Shown one piece after another: positions 1 to 9,045 of a stretch of 64,000 bases of DNA; the stretch's first letter is position 1; every line of letters begins with the position of its first letter. Origin of the DNA: Amycolatopsis sp. QT-25 (lineage in GTDB: Bacteria; Actinomycetota; Actinomycetes; Mycobacteriales; Pseudonocardiaceae). The stretch lies in assembly GCF_029369745.1 (NCBI RefSeq), contig NZ_CP120210.1, forward strand, positions 7,254,001 through 7,318,000, read 5' to 3'. Under the pieces are notes generated by a model. The model was not told the DNA's origin and searched no databases. It worked only from the letters and a program-made list of their open reading frames with translations. The translations under genes were made by a program, and so were the position numbers.

Positions 1-35
1 AGGCTTTGGCCCGGCGATCGTGTAGTTGATCTCCT

Positions 36-1342
36 GTGTTGGAGATGGCGACGGGTTGGTCGGCGCATTTCACTGCGTTCGCGGGGCGGTTCGCGTCGCG
101 GTTCTCGCGGGTGGAGCCGCGGCGTCAGATGGTGTCTTACCTGCGGGGACTGCTGGCTGAAGTCGAGCGCAAGAACGGCTGGACCCTGGCGGAGATGGCC
201 GGCGAGGCCGGCCCGCAGGGCATGCAGCGGCTGCTGAACTTCTACGCCTGGGACGCCGAAGGCGTGCGTGATGATGTGCGGGCCACGGTGGTCGAGGTGC
301 TGGCGGACGCCGAACGTGGCGTGTTGATCGCGGACGAGACCGGGTTCGTGAAGAAGGGCACGAAGTCCGCGGGCGTAGCGCGCCAGTATTCGGGCACGGC
401 CGGGCGCATCGAGAATTCGCAGATCGGCGTGTTCTTGGCGTATGTATCGGCTCGGGGGCGGGCTTTGATCGATCGGGAGTTGTATCTACCGAAAGAGTGG
501 ATCGCCGATCGGGATCGGTGCAGCGCTGCGGGCATTCCTAACGGCGTCGGATTCGCGACGAAACCCGAACTGGCGCAATTAATGTTGGAACGCGCGCTCG
601 CCGCGAGTATCCCGTTCGCGTGGTTCACCGCCGACGAAGCGTACGGGCAGGTTGGACGGCTGCGGCTCTGGCTGGAAGAACACGACATCGCACATGTACT
701 GGCGGTGCCCAAGTCCCAGATGGTGATTTCCATGGATCTGCGGCAGCGGCGCGCCCACTCGGTTATCGCGGACGCCGCCCCGACTGCCTGGCAGCGCCTG
801 TCCTGCGGCGATGGCGCCCACGGGCAGCGGATCTACGATTGGGCCGTAGTTGACATCCGCCCGCTGCGCCGGCGAGAAGTCGGCCACTGGCTGCTGGCCC
901 GCCGCTCGGTCAGCGACCCCACCGAGATTTCCTACTACATTTGCTTTGGCCCCGCCGAAACCGATCTCCGAGAACTGGTACGCGTCGCTGGCAGCCGCTG
1001 GGCGATCGAAGAAAGTTTCCAAACCGCAAAGAACGAAACCGGGCTCGACCACTACCAGGTCCGCCGATACGAAGCATGGTATCGGCATATAACTCTCTCC
1101 ATGGCAGCGGCAGCATTCCTCGTCATCACTCGAGAGACCGCAAAAAAAGGGGATCTACACCCGGCCTGATACCGCTCACGTCCAACGAAATCCGCAAGCT
1201 ATTCAACCGTGTCACCACGCGGGTCCAGCACACAATCCAGCACGCTATGCACTGGTCACGATGGCGACGAACCAGCCAAGCCCGCGCCCGAACCAGCCAC
1301 TACCGCCGGCGCGGCCATCACGAAGTGTCATTGCAGTATTAG
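36..1342 (+). pseudogene. IS701-family transposase, frame changes at an A7 run
   Basis: DDE transposase of the IS701 family. Visible landmarks are VEPRRQM near the N-terminus, IADETGF with the first acidic residue, FTADEAYG with the second, and WAIEESFQTAKNETGLD with the catalytic Glu. The first frame stops at 1169. The normal C-terminal end (IPLTSNEIRKLF, then WSRWRRTSQARARTSHY) continues in the -1 frame to a TAG at 1340-1342. The shift coincides with seven A at 1142-1148 followed by GGGG. The composite of about 435 aa matches the 440-aa intact relative at 37743-39065. It is either a pseudogene by indel or a programmed -1 frameshift; the sequence cannot decide. The left end of the element is not resolved near the window edge. 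Confidence 0.85.
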
Positions 1343-2217
1343 AGCGTGTCTTACGTGGTGAGCTTTCGGAGTTTCTTGTGGCAGGTGAGGGCGGCTCCGA
1401 GGGTAAGGAAGGCGAGGAAGTGTTCGGCTTTGCGTTCGTAGCGCAGGGTGAGGCGGCGGTATCCGGTGAGCCAGGCCATGGTTCGCTCGATCACCCAGCG
1501 GTGTTTGCCGAGTTTGTCCGCGGATTCGATGCCTTTGCGGGCGATGCGGACTGTGATGCCGCGGTCGCGGACCCAGTGTCGGAGCGCGGGCTGGTCGTAG
1601 GCCTTGTCGGCGTGCAGCTTGGCGGGCTTGCGGCGTCGCGGGCCTCGGTGGGACTTGACCGCGGGGATCGCCATCACCAGGGGTTTGAGCGCGAGCGAGT
1701 CGTGGGTGTTCGCGGCGGAGATCGCGATCGTGAGCGGCAGGCCGGCACGGTCGGACAGGACGTGGATTTTCGAGCCGGGTTTACCTCGGTCGACCGGGCT
1801 GGGGCCGGTCAGAGATCCCCCTTTTTCGCGCGGACGGAGGCGCCGTCCACGATCGCACGACTCCAGTCGAGCAAGCCCCGGCTGCCCAGTTCGTCAAGCA
1901 GTACACGATGGAGCTCGCGCCATAGCCCGGCCTCTGTCCATTGCGCGAACCGGCGGTGCGCGGTCTGGAAGGGCACGCCGAACGACGGCGGCAGATCCCG
2001 CCAAGCACATCCGCTGGTCAGCACGTACACGATCGCCGTGAACACCTGCCGCGGATCCAACGGCGCGGTCCCACCACCCTGCGGACGCGGTGTGAACGCG
2101 GGGATCAACGGCTTCACCAGTTCCCACAGCTCATCCGGCACAAGACGCAAAGACAACCGATCAACCACGACCAAGATCATGGCGCATCAGCCACCGGTCG
2201 CCACGTAAGACACGCTC
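1342..2217. mobile_element. IS5-family element (IS427-like), complete
   Basis: A complete 876-bp insertion sequence. The ends form an inverted repeat whose core is GAGCGTGTCTTACGTGG at the left, with its exact complement at 2201-2217. The 3-bp sequence TTA lies directly outside both ends (1339-1341 and 2218-2220) and fits the short target duplication of this group. The element landed exactly in the stop codon of the IS701 gene on the left. Its right end lies 15 bp from the stop codon of the STAND NTPase relic. Confidence 0.9.
1351..2180 (-). CDS. IS5-family transposase, orfA/orfB joined by -1 frameshift
   Basis: Transposase of the IS427 subgroup. OrfA (2180-1809) carries the DUF4096-type N-terminal region, with LVPDELWELVKPLIP and GCAWRDLPPSFG, and ends in AKKGDL. 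OrfB continues in the -1 frame as GGSLTGPSPVDRGKPGSK and carries LHADKAYD and the end of the DDE domain (RWVIERTMAWL). The two frames overlap at AAAAAGGGGG on the minus strand (plus strand 1817-1826), the type of slippery sequence used by this group for programmed -1 frameshifting. Both frames are otherwise undamaged, so the gene may be functional. Confidence 0.85.
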
Positions 2218-2232
2218 TTAGCACCCTGCCCG

Positions 2233-4125
2233 TCAACGCTCATGCTGGAGCGCCTCCAGCAGCCCGTATGCCCCGACATCGGCCAGCTTGTCGACGACGT
2301 CGAGACATCTATCGCGCATTACCGCGTCGCCTTGCCGATAGAGCCGGAGCACGACCGTGACAATGTCACGGCTGACGGCCGCGATCGCTCTACTCAGATC
2401 ACCGAGTTCGACACCGGCGTGTTCGACGGCACGTTCGCAAGCGATGATCGGGTGTCAGACGACTTTCGGGCAACGCCGACATCAGCACGTACTGAGTGTA
2501 CCCCCAAGCTCCATTTCTTCCGGGCTTCCTCTCCCAGGTGGGGTAGTGGGCAAGGAGCTTCGTGCCTAGAGCCTCGAGTTGGGCATCGCCGCAATGCGGT
2601 GTGGTCGCCTCGATGAGTAGCCGTGATGCCCAGACGTTGCTGCCATGCCAGCCTAGTTTCAGGTTTCGGTCATCCGATCGCAGCCAGTCGATCGCCTCGT
2701 CCGCTGCTTGCTCGGCGATGACTGCGTAGGCTCGGCACGCGAGAAATCGCGCGACCTCGTGAGCGCTACTGCTCAAAGTAGAGATAGTGGAGCTCGAGTT
2801 GCTCCAAAGGTCGTGTGCAGTCGCGCGTAGGGCGATATCGATGCCGTCTAAGACTGCGTCGGTGACTTGATGAGATCGGTAGAACCTGTACGCCCAAGGA
2901 CCGCCGGCCTTTCGCTCGCTATCGGCGTCTGTGGCAGTGTCGTCCAATACTGTAAGTACGAAGGGGAGCACGTGCTCCAGGTACTGCTGAGGCGCTGCTG
3001 TGGCGATCTCGACGATCGTCTTGTCGCCACCGGCACCTCCCGACTGGTCGATGTAATCCGGAAACGGGTTGGCGACGTCGTCGGCCTGTGCTCGTTCTCT
3101 GGCGCGGTTTAAGTACGCACCGACAACCCGCGCCGCTCCTGCGGGATCTTCGTCATGCAGGCCGACGATGATCGACCAGAAGTTGCTGTTGACCGCGATC
3201 GGCCCTCGAGCTCCGTCCAACAAGCCGCAGCGGAGCAGCTCAACGGTCAGGTCGACCAGGCCTGGCGACAGAAACCACTCGACCATGGACCGCAGTCGAA
3301 GCGTCCACTCGTCACAGCTGCCGATGAAGGGCCTGACCAGTTCAGCGACGCGTTTCCCACGCTCCCTGGCCGCCCTGACCAGGACGTTGGCTGTCGGTGT
3401 AGCCGTCGCAGGCTCCGCGAGCGGCGGCCCCCAGCGACCGGCCGAGTCGGCAGCATCGAACCAGGCGGGCTCCATCAGCAGGCCGAGAAGCCGCCCACTA
3501 CGACGTGAGCCCCCGAATGCGAACGGTTCGATCGCCAGCCAGTCATCTGCCACGGCCGGCAGGGAACTGAGGACCCCGATCACGACATCGAGAAGGTTCG
3601 AACGAATCGCGTCGCTGGTCAAGAGCCGGACCGCGTCTGTCCGGAACCGCCGTCGATTGACCCCGATGAGGTGTTCGAGGACCTGGCGCAGCTGGGCGCG
3701 CCGGAACAGTTGCTGACCCGAGTCCACCACGAAGTCGTGCAGAACTTGTCCCTGGGCGACGAACTCTTGTGCGAACAAGAAGTCGAAGTAAGTCTCATGA
3801 AAGAACTGGACAGTGTCGCCGTCATCGCGGATGACACCCACCGAAGCCAGTGCCGGCCATGCACGTTGTGGAAGTCGATCCAGGAGTGCAGCTGGTGCAT
3901 GCAAGGTCTCGTATTCGCTCATGTAGGTCACGAGAGGCGCGATCGCCCCGTGCCAACCGGCCGCTCCGAGGTCACCTTCAATCAGCGGACGAAGCTGGCT
4001 CGTGAACTGTCGATATAGGTCCGGAAGTGTCCCGGTAGGGCAGCTCACGCGACTTGGCTTCCAGCTGGAAGAACACCGCCAGGTGCAGCGGTACATGCAA
4101 CAAGTTGAACGTATCCGACGCTAAA
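2233..4125 (-). pseudogene. STAND (NACHT-like) NTPase C-terminal relic, several frameshifts
   Basis: C-terminal part of a large STAND-type signalling NTPase. The diagnostic block is FFHETYFDFLFAQEF, typical of the winged-helix region after the NTPase core, followed by several hundred residues of helical repeats. No Walker A remains: the 5' end is cut off by the IS5-family element starting near 4126. The reading frame is broken at least twice. Near 4030 the expected VPLHLAVFFQLEAKS sits in another frame, and near 2460 the main frame is lost while the natural C-terminus (RCLDVVDKLADVGAYG) continues in another frame to a TGA at 2233-2235. Many such proteins act in phage defence or regulated cell death; the role of this one is unknown and it is clearly dead. 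Confidence 0.7.
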
Positions 4126-5004
4126 CGCTGTCTCGTAACTGATCTTGAGGTTTTGCCGGGGATGCTGTGGTCAGCCGGTGAGGATGATGTTGTGCAGGTT
4201 GGCGATGCCGGATGCGGTGTCGCCGAGTGTGCTGGCGGCGCGGCGGTAGTCGCGCAGGATGGTGAACAGCTTCATCCGGGCGAGGGCGTGTTCGACGCGG
4301 GCCCGGATCGTGCGGTGGGCGACGTTGCGGTCTTCCTGCCAGGCCTTCAGTGCCTGCTTGTCGCGTCGTTTGCGGTAGGGCATGATCACGGCCGGGTTGC
4401 CTTGGTAGCCGCCGTCGGCCATGACCGGGCGCCCGGCGAGTTTGTCCTTGATGCCGGAGTCGCGGTAGGCGGTGCAGTCGTTGCGGTTGCCGGGTTGCGG
4501 GTCACCGGTGGCGATGACCAAGCGGGTCTCGGCGTCGATGACCACCTGCAAATTGGTGGAGTACCGGTGGTTCTTCGACGGGGCTGCCAGTCGGTGGTCG
4601 CGGGTCGGGACCAGAGTCCCGTCGATGATCGCGACTTGGTCGACTCGTCGGCGGCGGATCGGGGCGCGGGCGAGCAGAGGGCCGACGGTGTCGATGACCC
4701 GGTGCGCCGCGGAGTGCGAGACCCCGAACAGTGGCCCGATCTGACGCATCCGCAGGTTCGTGCGCCAGTAGGTGGCCTTCAGCAGCACCCGGTCCGCCAG
4801 GCCCAGCGACCACCGCCTGCCGGGCGCCCGTCGGCGATGTCCTCGCCACCGCGCACGGCCACCACCCGCACGAGCTTGCGGAACTGAGCGGGCTGCAACC
4901 CGGTGAACGGGAAGATCCACTCCGGGCTCGATGCCGAGATCACCTGCACACGGTCATGATCAACCACCTGCTGCAGCGACCAGCCACCGGGTTACGAGAC
5001 AGCG
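4126..5004. mobile_element. IS5-family element (IS112-like)
   Basis: Terminal inverted repeats CGCTGTCTCGTAAC (4126-4139) and its exact complement (4991-5004) enclose one broken transposase gene on the minus strand. Flanks read CTAA on the left and CTTA on the right, so I do not claim a clean target duplication. The element truncates the STAND NTPase relic on its left. Confidence 0.8.
4171..4967 (-). pseudogene. IS5-family transposase, single-base frameshift
   Basis: Transposase with a DDE_Tnp_4-type domain. Recognisable blocks are RQIGPLFGVSHSAAHRVID (helix-turn-helix), IDGTLVPTRDH with the first Asp, GDPQPGNRNDC, MADGGYQGNP and RARVEHALARMK with the late Glu. The natural N-terminus (VQVISASSPEWIFPFTGL) begins at 4967 in a different frame from the body. 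The two frames cross around 4805-4825, where loss of one G in a run of Gs would explain the shift (GRPGRRWSL is expected). Probably inactive. Confidence 0.8.
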
Positions 5005-5747
5005 CTTAGCCGCGACGGACGGCGGGGACGCCGCCCCGGATCAGCAAAACTTGCCGCCTGCGAGCGGATCTGGTTAGCGAAAGAAATGTGACCTGGCTCG
5101 TCCGCCACGCCCCCCCGAGCGGGCGAGACAGTGCCTCGCCTGTTGGCATTGAGCCCACAGTGAACGGCGGCCGGGGCTTCCATAACTTACTGGAGAACGT
5201 CTCATGCCGACCATCGCGCGGGCGACCCTGCACGGAGTCGTAACGCTCGAACTGGCCGGAGCGCTCGACACCGCCGTCGGCGAGGTCGCCTTCCACGCGG
5301 CGATCCCGGCGGCACTTCGTGGCTGGGTACCAGCCATGCCATCCCGGGACCACAGGCTCCATGACCTTCGAAACGCTGCAGGGGCTGCTGGACGCGGGCC
5401 GAATGATCGCCGACCCCGGCCGGCGGTTCGCCGACGTCGACGAAAGCACAGCCGCGCCAGCAACATTCACTTCGTCGCAGGATTCCGCCTCGAGATCGAA
5501 GAACTGCGCGACGACGACGTGGTCGGCGGCAACCACCCGATATCCGTTGCGCCGCCGCCTTCCCAATTACGACGACCAGTGTGCAGACGGGAACGCCACG
5601 TGTGATCTGGCTGAAAGGCTTCCGGCAGGCAGGGATCGCGCCTTTGTCTCAGCCGCCACGTCCGGCCCGTACGCCCACGACGTGACAGCCCTGGACCCCA
5701 CCTGGGCTGACTATCTCGGCCGATCTGTCGGCTGTGGGTTCGGTGGT
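5005..5747. other. No confident gene between IS and aph
   Basis: No recognisable protein. A plausible ribosome site (GGAGAACG) precedes an ATG at 5204, and the frames downstream contain coding-like stretches (FHAAIPAALRGWVPA, then in another frame IHFVAGFRLEIEELRDDD). These could be a frameshifted small gene, but I cannot name a family. The far end near 5700 abuts the 3' end of the phosphotransferase gene. Confidence 0.3.
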
Positions 5748-6560
5748 TCACGCCAAGTCGTAGAGTAAGCGGTAGTAGGCGATGCGTTGTGGGTCGGGGT
5801 CGATCCCGTATGTGTCGTACAGGATGCCGTCGAAACCGGGACCGTAGTCCCAGTCGAGACTCCACGTCGCGACCGCCAGGTCGGCCCATCGGTCGGCCAC
5901 TCCGAGCGAACCCAGGTCGACGTGCGCGGCGAAGGTGCCGTCGTCGTGCAGCAGGGTATTCGGGGTGCAGGCGTCGCCGTGGCAGACCACGAGACGGTCG
6001 ATCGTGGGCGGTTCACCGAGCCGGACCCTGGTTTCGGTGAGTCCGAGGTGCTGGTGCTCGGGGGACCAGTCGGCCGGTCCCTCGCCGTCGGTGATGCGCT
6101 CGTCGGCGCGTACGAGCCGCCGCTCGACGCTCCAGTCGAACGGGCATCGGTCCGTGGGCAGGGTGTCGTGGAGCAGGCGCAGTCCGCGGCCGATCGCGGC
6201 CGCCGCGATAGCAGGCTGGGCCTTCCATCGGGGCTCCACCGCCGACCGGCCGGGGACAGCCGCGGTGATCAGCCACGCGCCCTCGGCGTCGGTGCCGTGG
6301 TCGAGGACCGGTGGGACGCGCGCCCAGCTTTGCGCCCAGGCCAGGCGCTCGGCTTCGCCGGGCAGGTCGATCTCGGGGGTCCCGGCAGCGACCCACTTGA
6401 CGTATCTGGCGCCGTCGTCCCCGTCCAGCCGGAAGGTCAGGCCGCCGAGCTCGTTGCGCCATACGGGGGTGATGGCGGCGTCACCGGCGAGCGCTACGAC
6501 GATGTCAGGGACGGGCACCGGCCCGGCCGGAACCTCGGAAATGACAGGGCGACTGCTCAT
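5748..6560 (-). CDS. Aminoglycoside 3'-phosphotransferase, APH(3') type
   Basis: A 270-aa kinase of the aminoglycoside phosphotransferase family, close to the usual size of about 265 aa. The catalytic loop is VVCHGDACTPNTLL (HGDxxxxN) and the metal-binding loop is HVDLGSLGVADRWADLA, both in the form seen in APH(3') enzymes. These phosphorylate the 3'-hydroxyl of kanamycin/neomycin-type drugs using ATP. The frame stays open upstream of 6560, but the extension is basic and low-complexity, so the ATG at 6560 (MSSRPVISEV) is preferred. It stands alone between IS debris, consistent with an acquired or self-resistance gene. Substrate is inferred from family only. Confidence 0.85.
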   Translation of the reverse strand: MSSRPVISEVPAGPVPVPDIVVALAGDAAITPVWRNELGGLTFRLDGDDGARYVKWVAAGTPEIDLPGEAERLAWAQSWARVPPVLDHGTDAEGAWLITAAVPGRSAVEPRWKAQPAIAAAAIGRGLRLLHDTLPTDRCPFDWSVERRLVRADERITDGEGPADWSPEHQHLGLTETRVRLGEPPTIDRLVVCHGDACTPNTLLHDDGTFAAHVDLGSLGVADRWADLAVATWSLDWDYGPGFDGILYDTYGIDPDPQRIAYYRLLYDLA

Positions 6561-6660
6561 AAGATCACGATCTTGACAGGGGTCGGGCCCTACCGGCCAA
6601 TCGATTTCCCGAGCGCTGATCGCAGGTGTCAGCGGCGGACGAGCCAGTGCTGACGGCACG

Positions 6661-6960
6661 ATGGTTGAGCAGCCGGACGACAACGGCCGCCGGCCGCCAC
6701 CAACCTGGACCACCACCGCGCCTGCTCGCCACCTCCGCCTCGACCCCCAAGCCCGCCCCCGCCTGGTCGAGATCATCCGCAATCTCAACGACCGGATCAA
6801 CGAGGCACAGGCCAACGGATGGCTCGGGGAGGTCGCCGGCCTGAAGACCAGCCGCGACGCCGCAGCTCGCCGGCTCGTGAACCTCGAAAAGCTCCGCGAG
6901 CGCCCACCAGTCGGTCCGGTCGACCTCGGGAGCCCAGCCATCAGCGACGACAGCGCCTAG
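6661..6960 (+). pseudogene. Fragment resembling integrase/recombinase C-terminus
   Basis: An open frame of 99 codons. Residues from about 30 on (LVEIIRNLNDRINEAQANGW, then LGEVAGLKTSRDAA) resemble the helical C-terminal tail found in some actinobacterial site-specific integrases. No catalytic residues remain. I recognise the pattern only from memory of the family. An N-terminal integrase-like piece lies at 15638-15843, and the two could be remnants of related elements. Confidence 0.4.
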
Positions 6961-7500
6961 TCCGGAAAAGACAGGTTCAGCCGGGCAGGACAACCACTGT
7001 CTGTCCATTCGAACTTTGCGGAGCTTCACCGCGCTGAGCTGCGGTCCGAAAGGTAGGTCCGGACGATGATCGCTCGAGGTGTCGGGACCTACTTTGCGGA
7101 ATCGGTGGCGCGTGGTCGTTGGCAGACCGGGTCACTCAAGCGTGGCGTGAGAGTTGGGCCAGGCGTTGCCTCACCGGGCATGGGGTCAGGGACCGATGGT
7201 GCAGCATCGCGTCACCGCCGTGATGGTGACGCGTGGACCACCTCGCGCTGGTGCGCCGCGTAGTCTCGGCGTTCTTGTCGGGCTTGCGGGGACTCTGCCG
7301 GGCCGCCGAAGGTCCACGGGCCGCAGGACAGACAGGTCCCAACGGGACATCGCGACGTAACAGCGCAATGACCCCGAACGACCACCCGGTGGAAAACGCT
7401 ACACGACGGGGGCCATGGACATGGCACGCGCCAGATAGCCGAGAGGCTGTGCCGCTACCTTGACTCGCCCGCGTCGCTTCGACGAGCAGAAAGGCGACCT
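6961..7500. other. No gene seen
   Basis: No open frame here resembles a known protein, and codon periodicity is poor in all frames. The stretch separates the integrase-like fragment from the small zinc-binding pseudogene. Confidence 0.4.
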
Positions 7501-7877
7501 GTGGACTACTGCCGTTGCGGAAATAGCGCAACCGGTCGATGTGTCCGCGACGGCACATTCGTCTGCGCACGCCACCGTTGCGAATACCCCAGCCCTGTCC
7601 TCTTCTGGCTGGAGAGAACGAAGGTGGCCCTCTCGCTCTCGAACGGGTCTCCTCAGCATCGCCCCAAGTTCAGAAGCGCGCCGATGTATTCGACCTGGCG
7701 TTGTGCGCGGCGTGCTACGACGTGGTGGCGAGCGAGGCGATACGCGTGATCGCCTCGCACCTGCGCAAGGTCGAGGGCGGCTCCGCCGAGCGGGCACTGG
7801 TCCGCTACCTCACCGAGACCGTCTCGGACGACAGCGGCAACTACGCCTCCATGCTCACCCCTCCGGGTCTTTGTTAA
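7501..7877 (+). pseudogene. Small zinc-binding hypothetical protein, frameshifted
   Basis: Starts with a Cys/His cluster (DYCRCGNSATGRCV, then CARHRCEY) that looks like a zinc ribbon. The frame is then lost, and the coding-like remainder (ADVFDLALCAACYDVVAS, then IRVIASHLRKVEGGSAE) continues in another frame to 7877. Joined, the product would be about 125 aa with a second CxxC. Function is unknown. The break probably lies between about 7580 and 7640. Confidence 0.45.
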
Positions 7878-7959
7878 ATCTAGTAATACACGGCAAATCG
7901 GGTTAAGCAAGTATCTGGATCGCTGACACGCGGCAGGTCCATCGTGCTCGTAGTCGGTG

Positions 7960-8083
7960 TCGACATCAGCGAAGAACTCGGTGAGGAACGAACTGCTGCG
8001 GTAGACGAAATGCGATGACTCCGCTGGAGATTCCCGCAGATCAGGTCGGCGATCTGAGTCAGCGTCCGTCGCTTGAACTGCAT
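7960..8083 (-). pseudogene. N-terminal fragment, AbiJ-N-terminal-like
   Basis: Begins MQFKRRTLTQIADLICGN, then continues in another frame with ESSHFVYRSSSFLTEFFADV and DTDYEHDG. The pattern resembles the N-terminal domain of actinobacterial AbiJ-like proteins, which are linked to abortive infection; I judge this by memory of the motif, so the family name is tentative. The sequence stops making sense after about 40 residues, so only the first fifth or so of the gene survives. Confidence 0.35.
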
Positions 8084-8162
8084 CCCAGCTCCTGCTCGTC
8101 ATCGGTGGTGACCATCGCGCCCGCCGGTTGTGTGCGGGCTTCTAGCTGGGCCTTGTAGATCA

Positions 8163-8805
8163 TCAACGGCTGCCAACAGTTGACTGGTCGAGTTTTTCCA
8201 GTTCAGCGACTTCTGCTTGGGTGCGACCGCTAGCGACGAAGTGCCCCTCGGTGTCCGTGTCCGAAGCTTCGAGCAGATTCGTCAGCCGGACGATGTCCGC
8301 CGTGGCTCGCCGCGCAAGGCCGGGTGGGGCGGTTGTCCAGGTAGCCGCTGACGGGCTGGTCGGTGTCGTCAGCGACGTCGCCGGGTTCGAGGTGCCGCAG
8401 ATACCAGGCGTCGAGGTCCTCGGCCGGTTTCCGGCTCGTGGCGGCTTTCCGGCTGCGCAGGGCGTCCGCGCCGATCCCGTCGGTCAGCGCGTCGACGGTC
8501 TCGGCCGCGTCGGCCCAGCGGCGCTGAGCCGACTGCTTGGTGATGCCGCCGGCGGCCGCGCCGATCTCGTTCCAGGTGGCGCCGCGGGCGCGTTCGACGA
8601 CAATGGCGAGCTCGGCCAGGTGCTCGGCATGCCGCAGGAGCAGGAGTGCTTCGTGGATGTAGTCACCTGGGGCGTGGTCGCGCCCGGTCGCGACGAGCCT
8701 ACGCGCGAAGTCCGACAACCGACGTGCGTCGTCGGCGTAAAGCAGACGTGCCGCGTCCGCGCCAACCGGTTCCTCGTCCAGCCCAAACCGATCTCGCGAA
8801 GACAT
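8163..8805 (-). pseudogene. HTH-containing hypothetical protein, frameshifted near its end
   Basis: A soluble hypothetical protein. The first 150 residues are in one frame and include a helix-turn-helix-like segment (RGATWNEIGAAAGGITKQSA), suggesting DNA binding. Near 8325 the frame is lost. The natural C-terminus (ATADIVRLTNLLEASD, then GRTQAEVAELEKLDQS) continues in another frame to TGA at 8163-8165. The start is uncertain: ATG at 8805 (MSSRDRFG) or an ATG at about 8834. It is divergent from the RHS gene and separated from it by about 240 bp. Confidence 0.5.
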
Positions 8806-9045
8806 GGCCACGAGGTCGCTCTTTCTCACCATGCGCACGGTGAGGGCACCGTTCACCTGGTGTCGGCGGATGGTGCATAGAGGTGCGCTAAATGGATCAT
8901 CCGGCGTTAAGTTTTCTGGCCTGTTCGAGTGGTGGTGATTTTCCGGCGCTGTGTGCGGTGATCTTCGGGCGCAAGCGTCGGCTGTTCTGGCGGCGAACCC
9001 GCCGTCTGGGGAAGCCTTCGGGCTTTGAGGGAAGATTTCCTTATT

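Noticed and set aside
4120..5010. Target duplication for the second IS5-family element
   Set aside because: Flanks read CTAA and CTTA, which do not match, so no duplication is claimed.
5748..6941. Longer version of the aminoglycoside phosphotransferase starting at 6941
   Set aside because: The extra 127 residues are Arg/Ser-rich without family similarity; the ATG at 6560 gives the normal family length.
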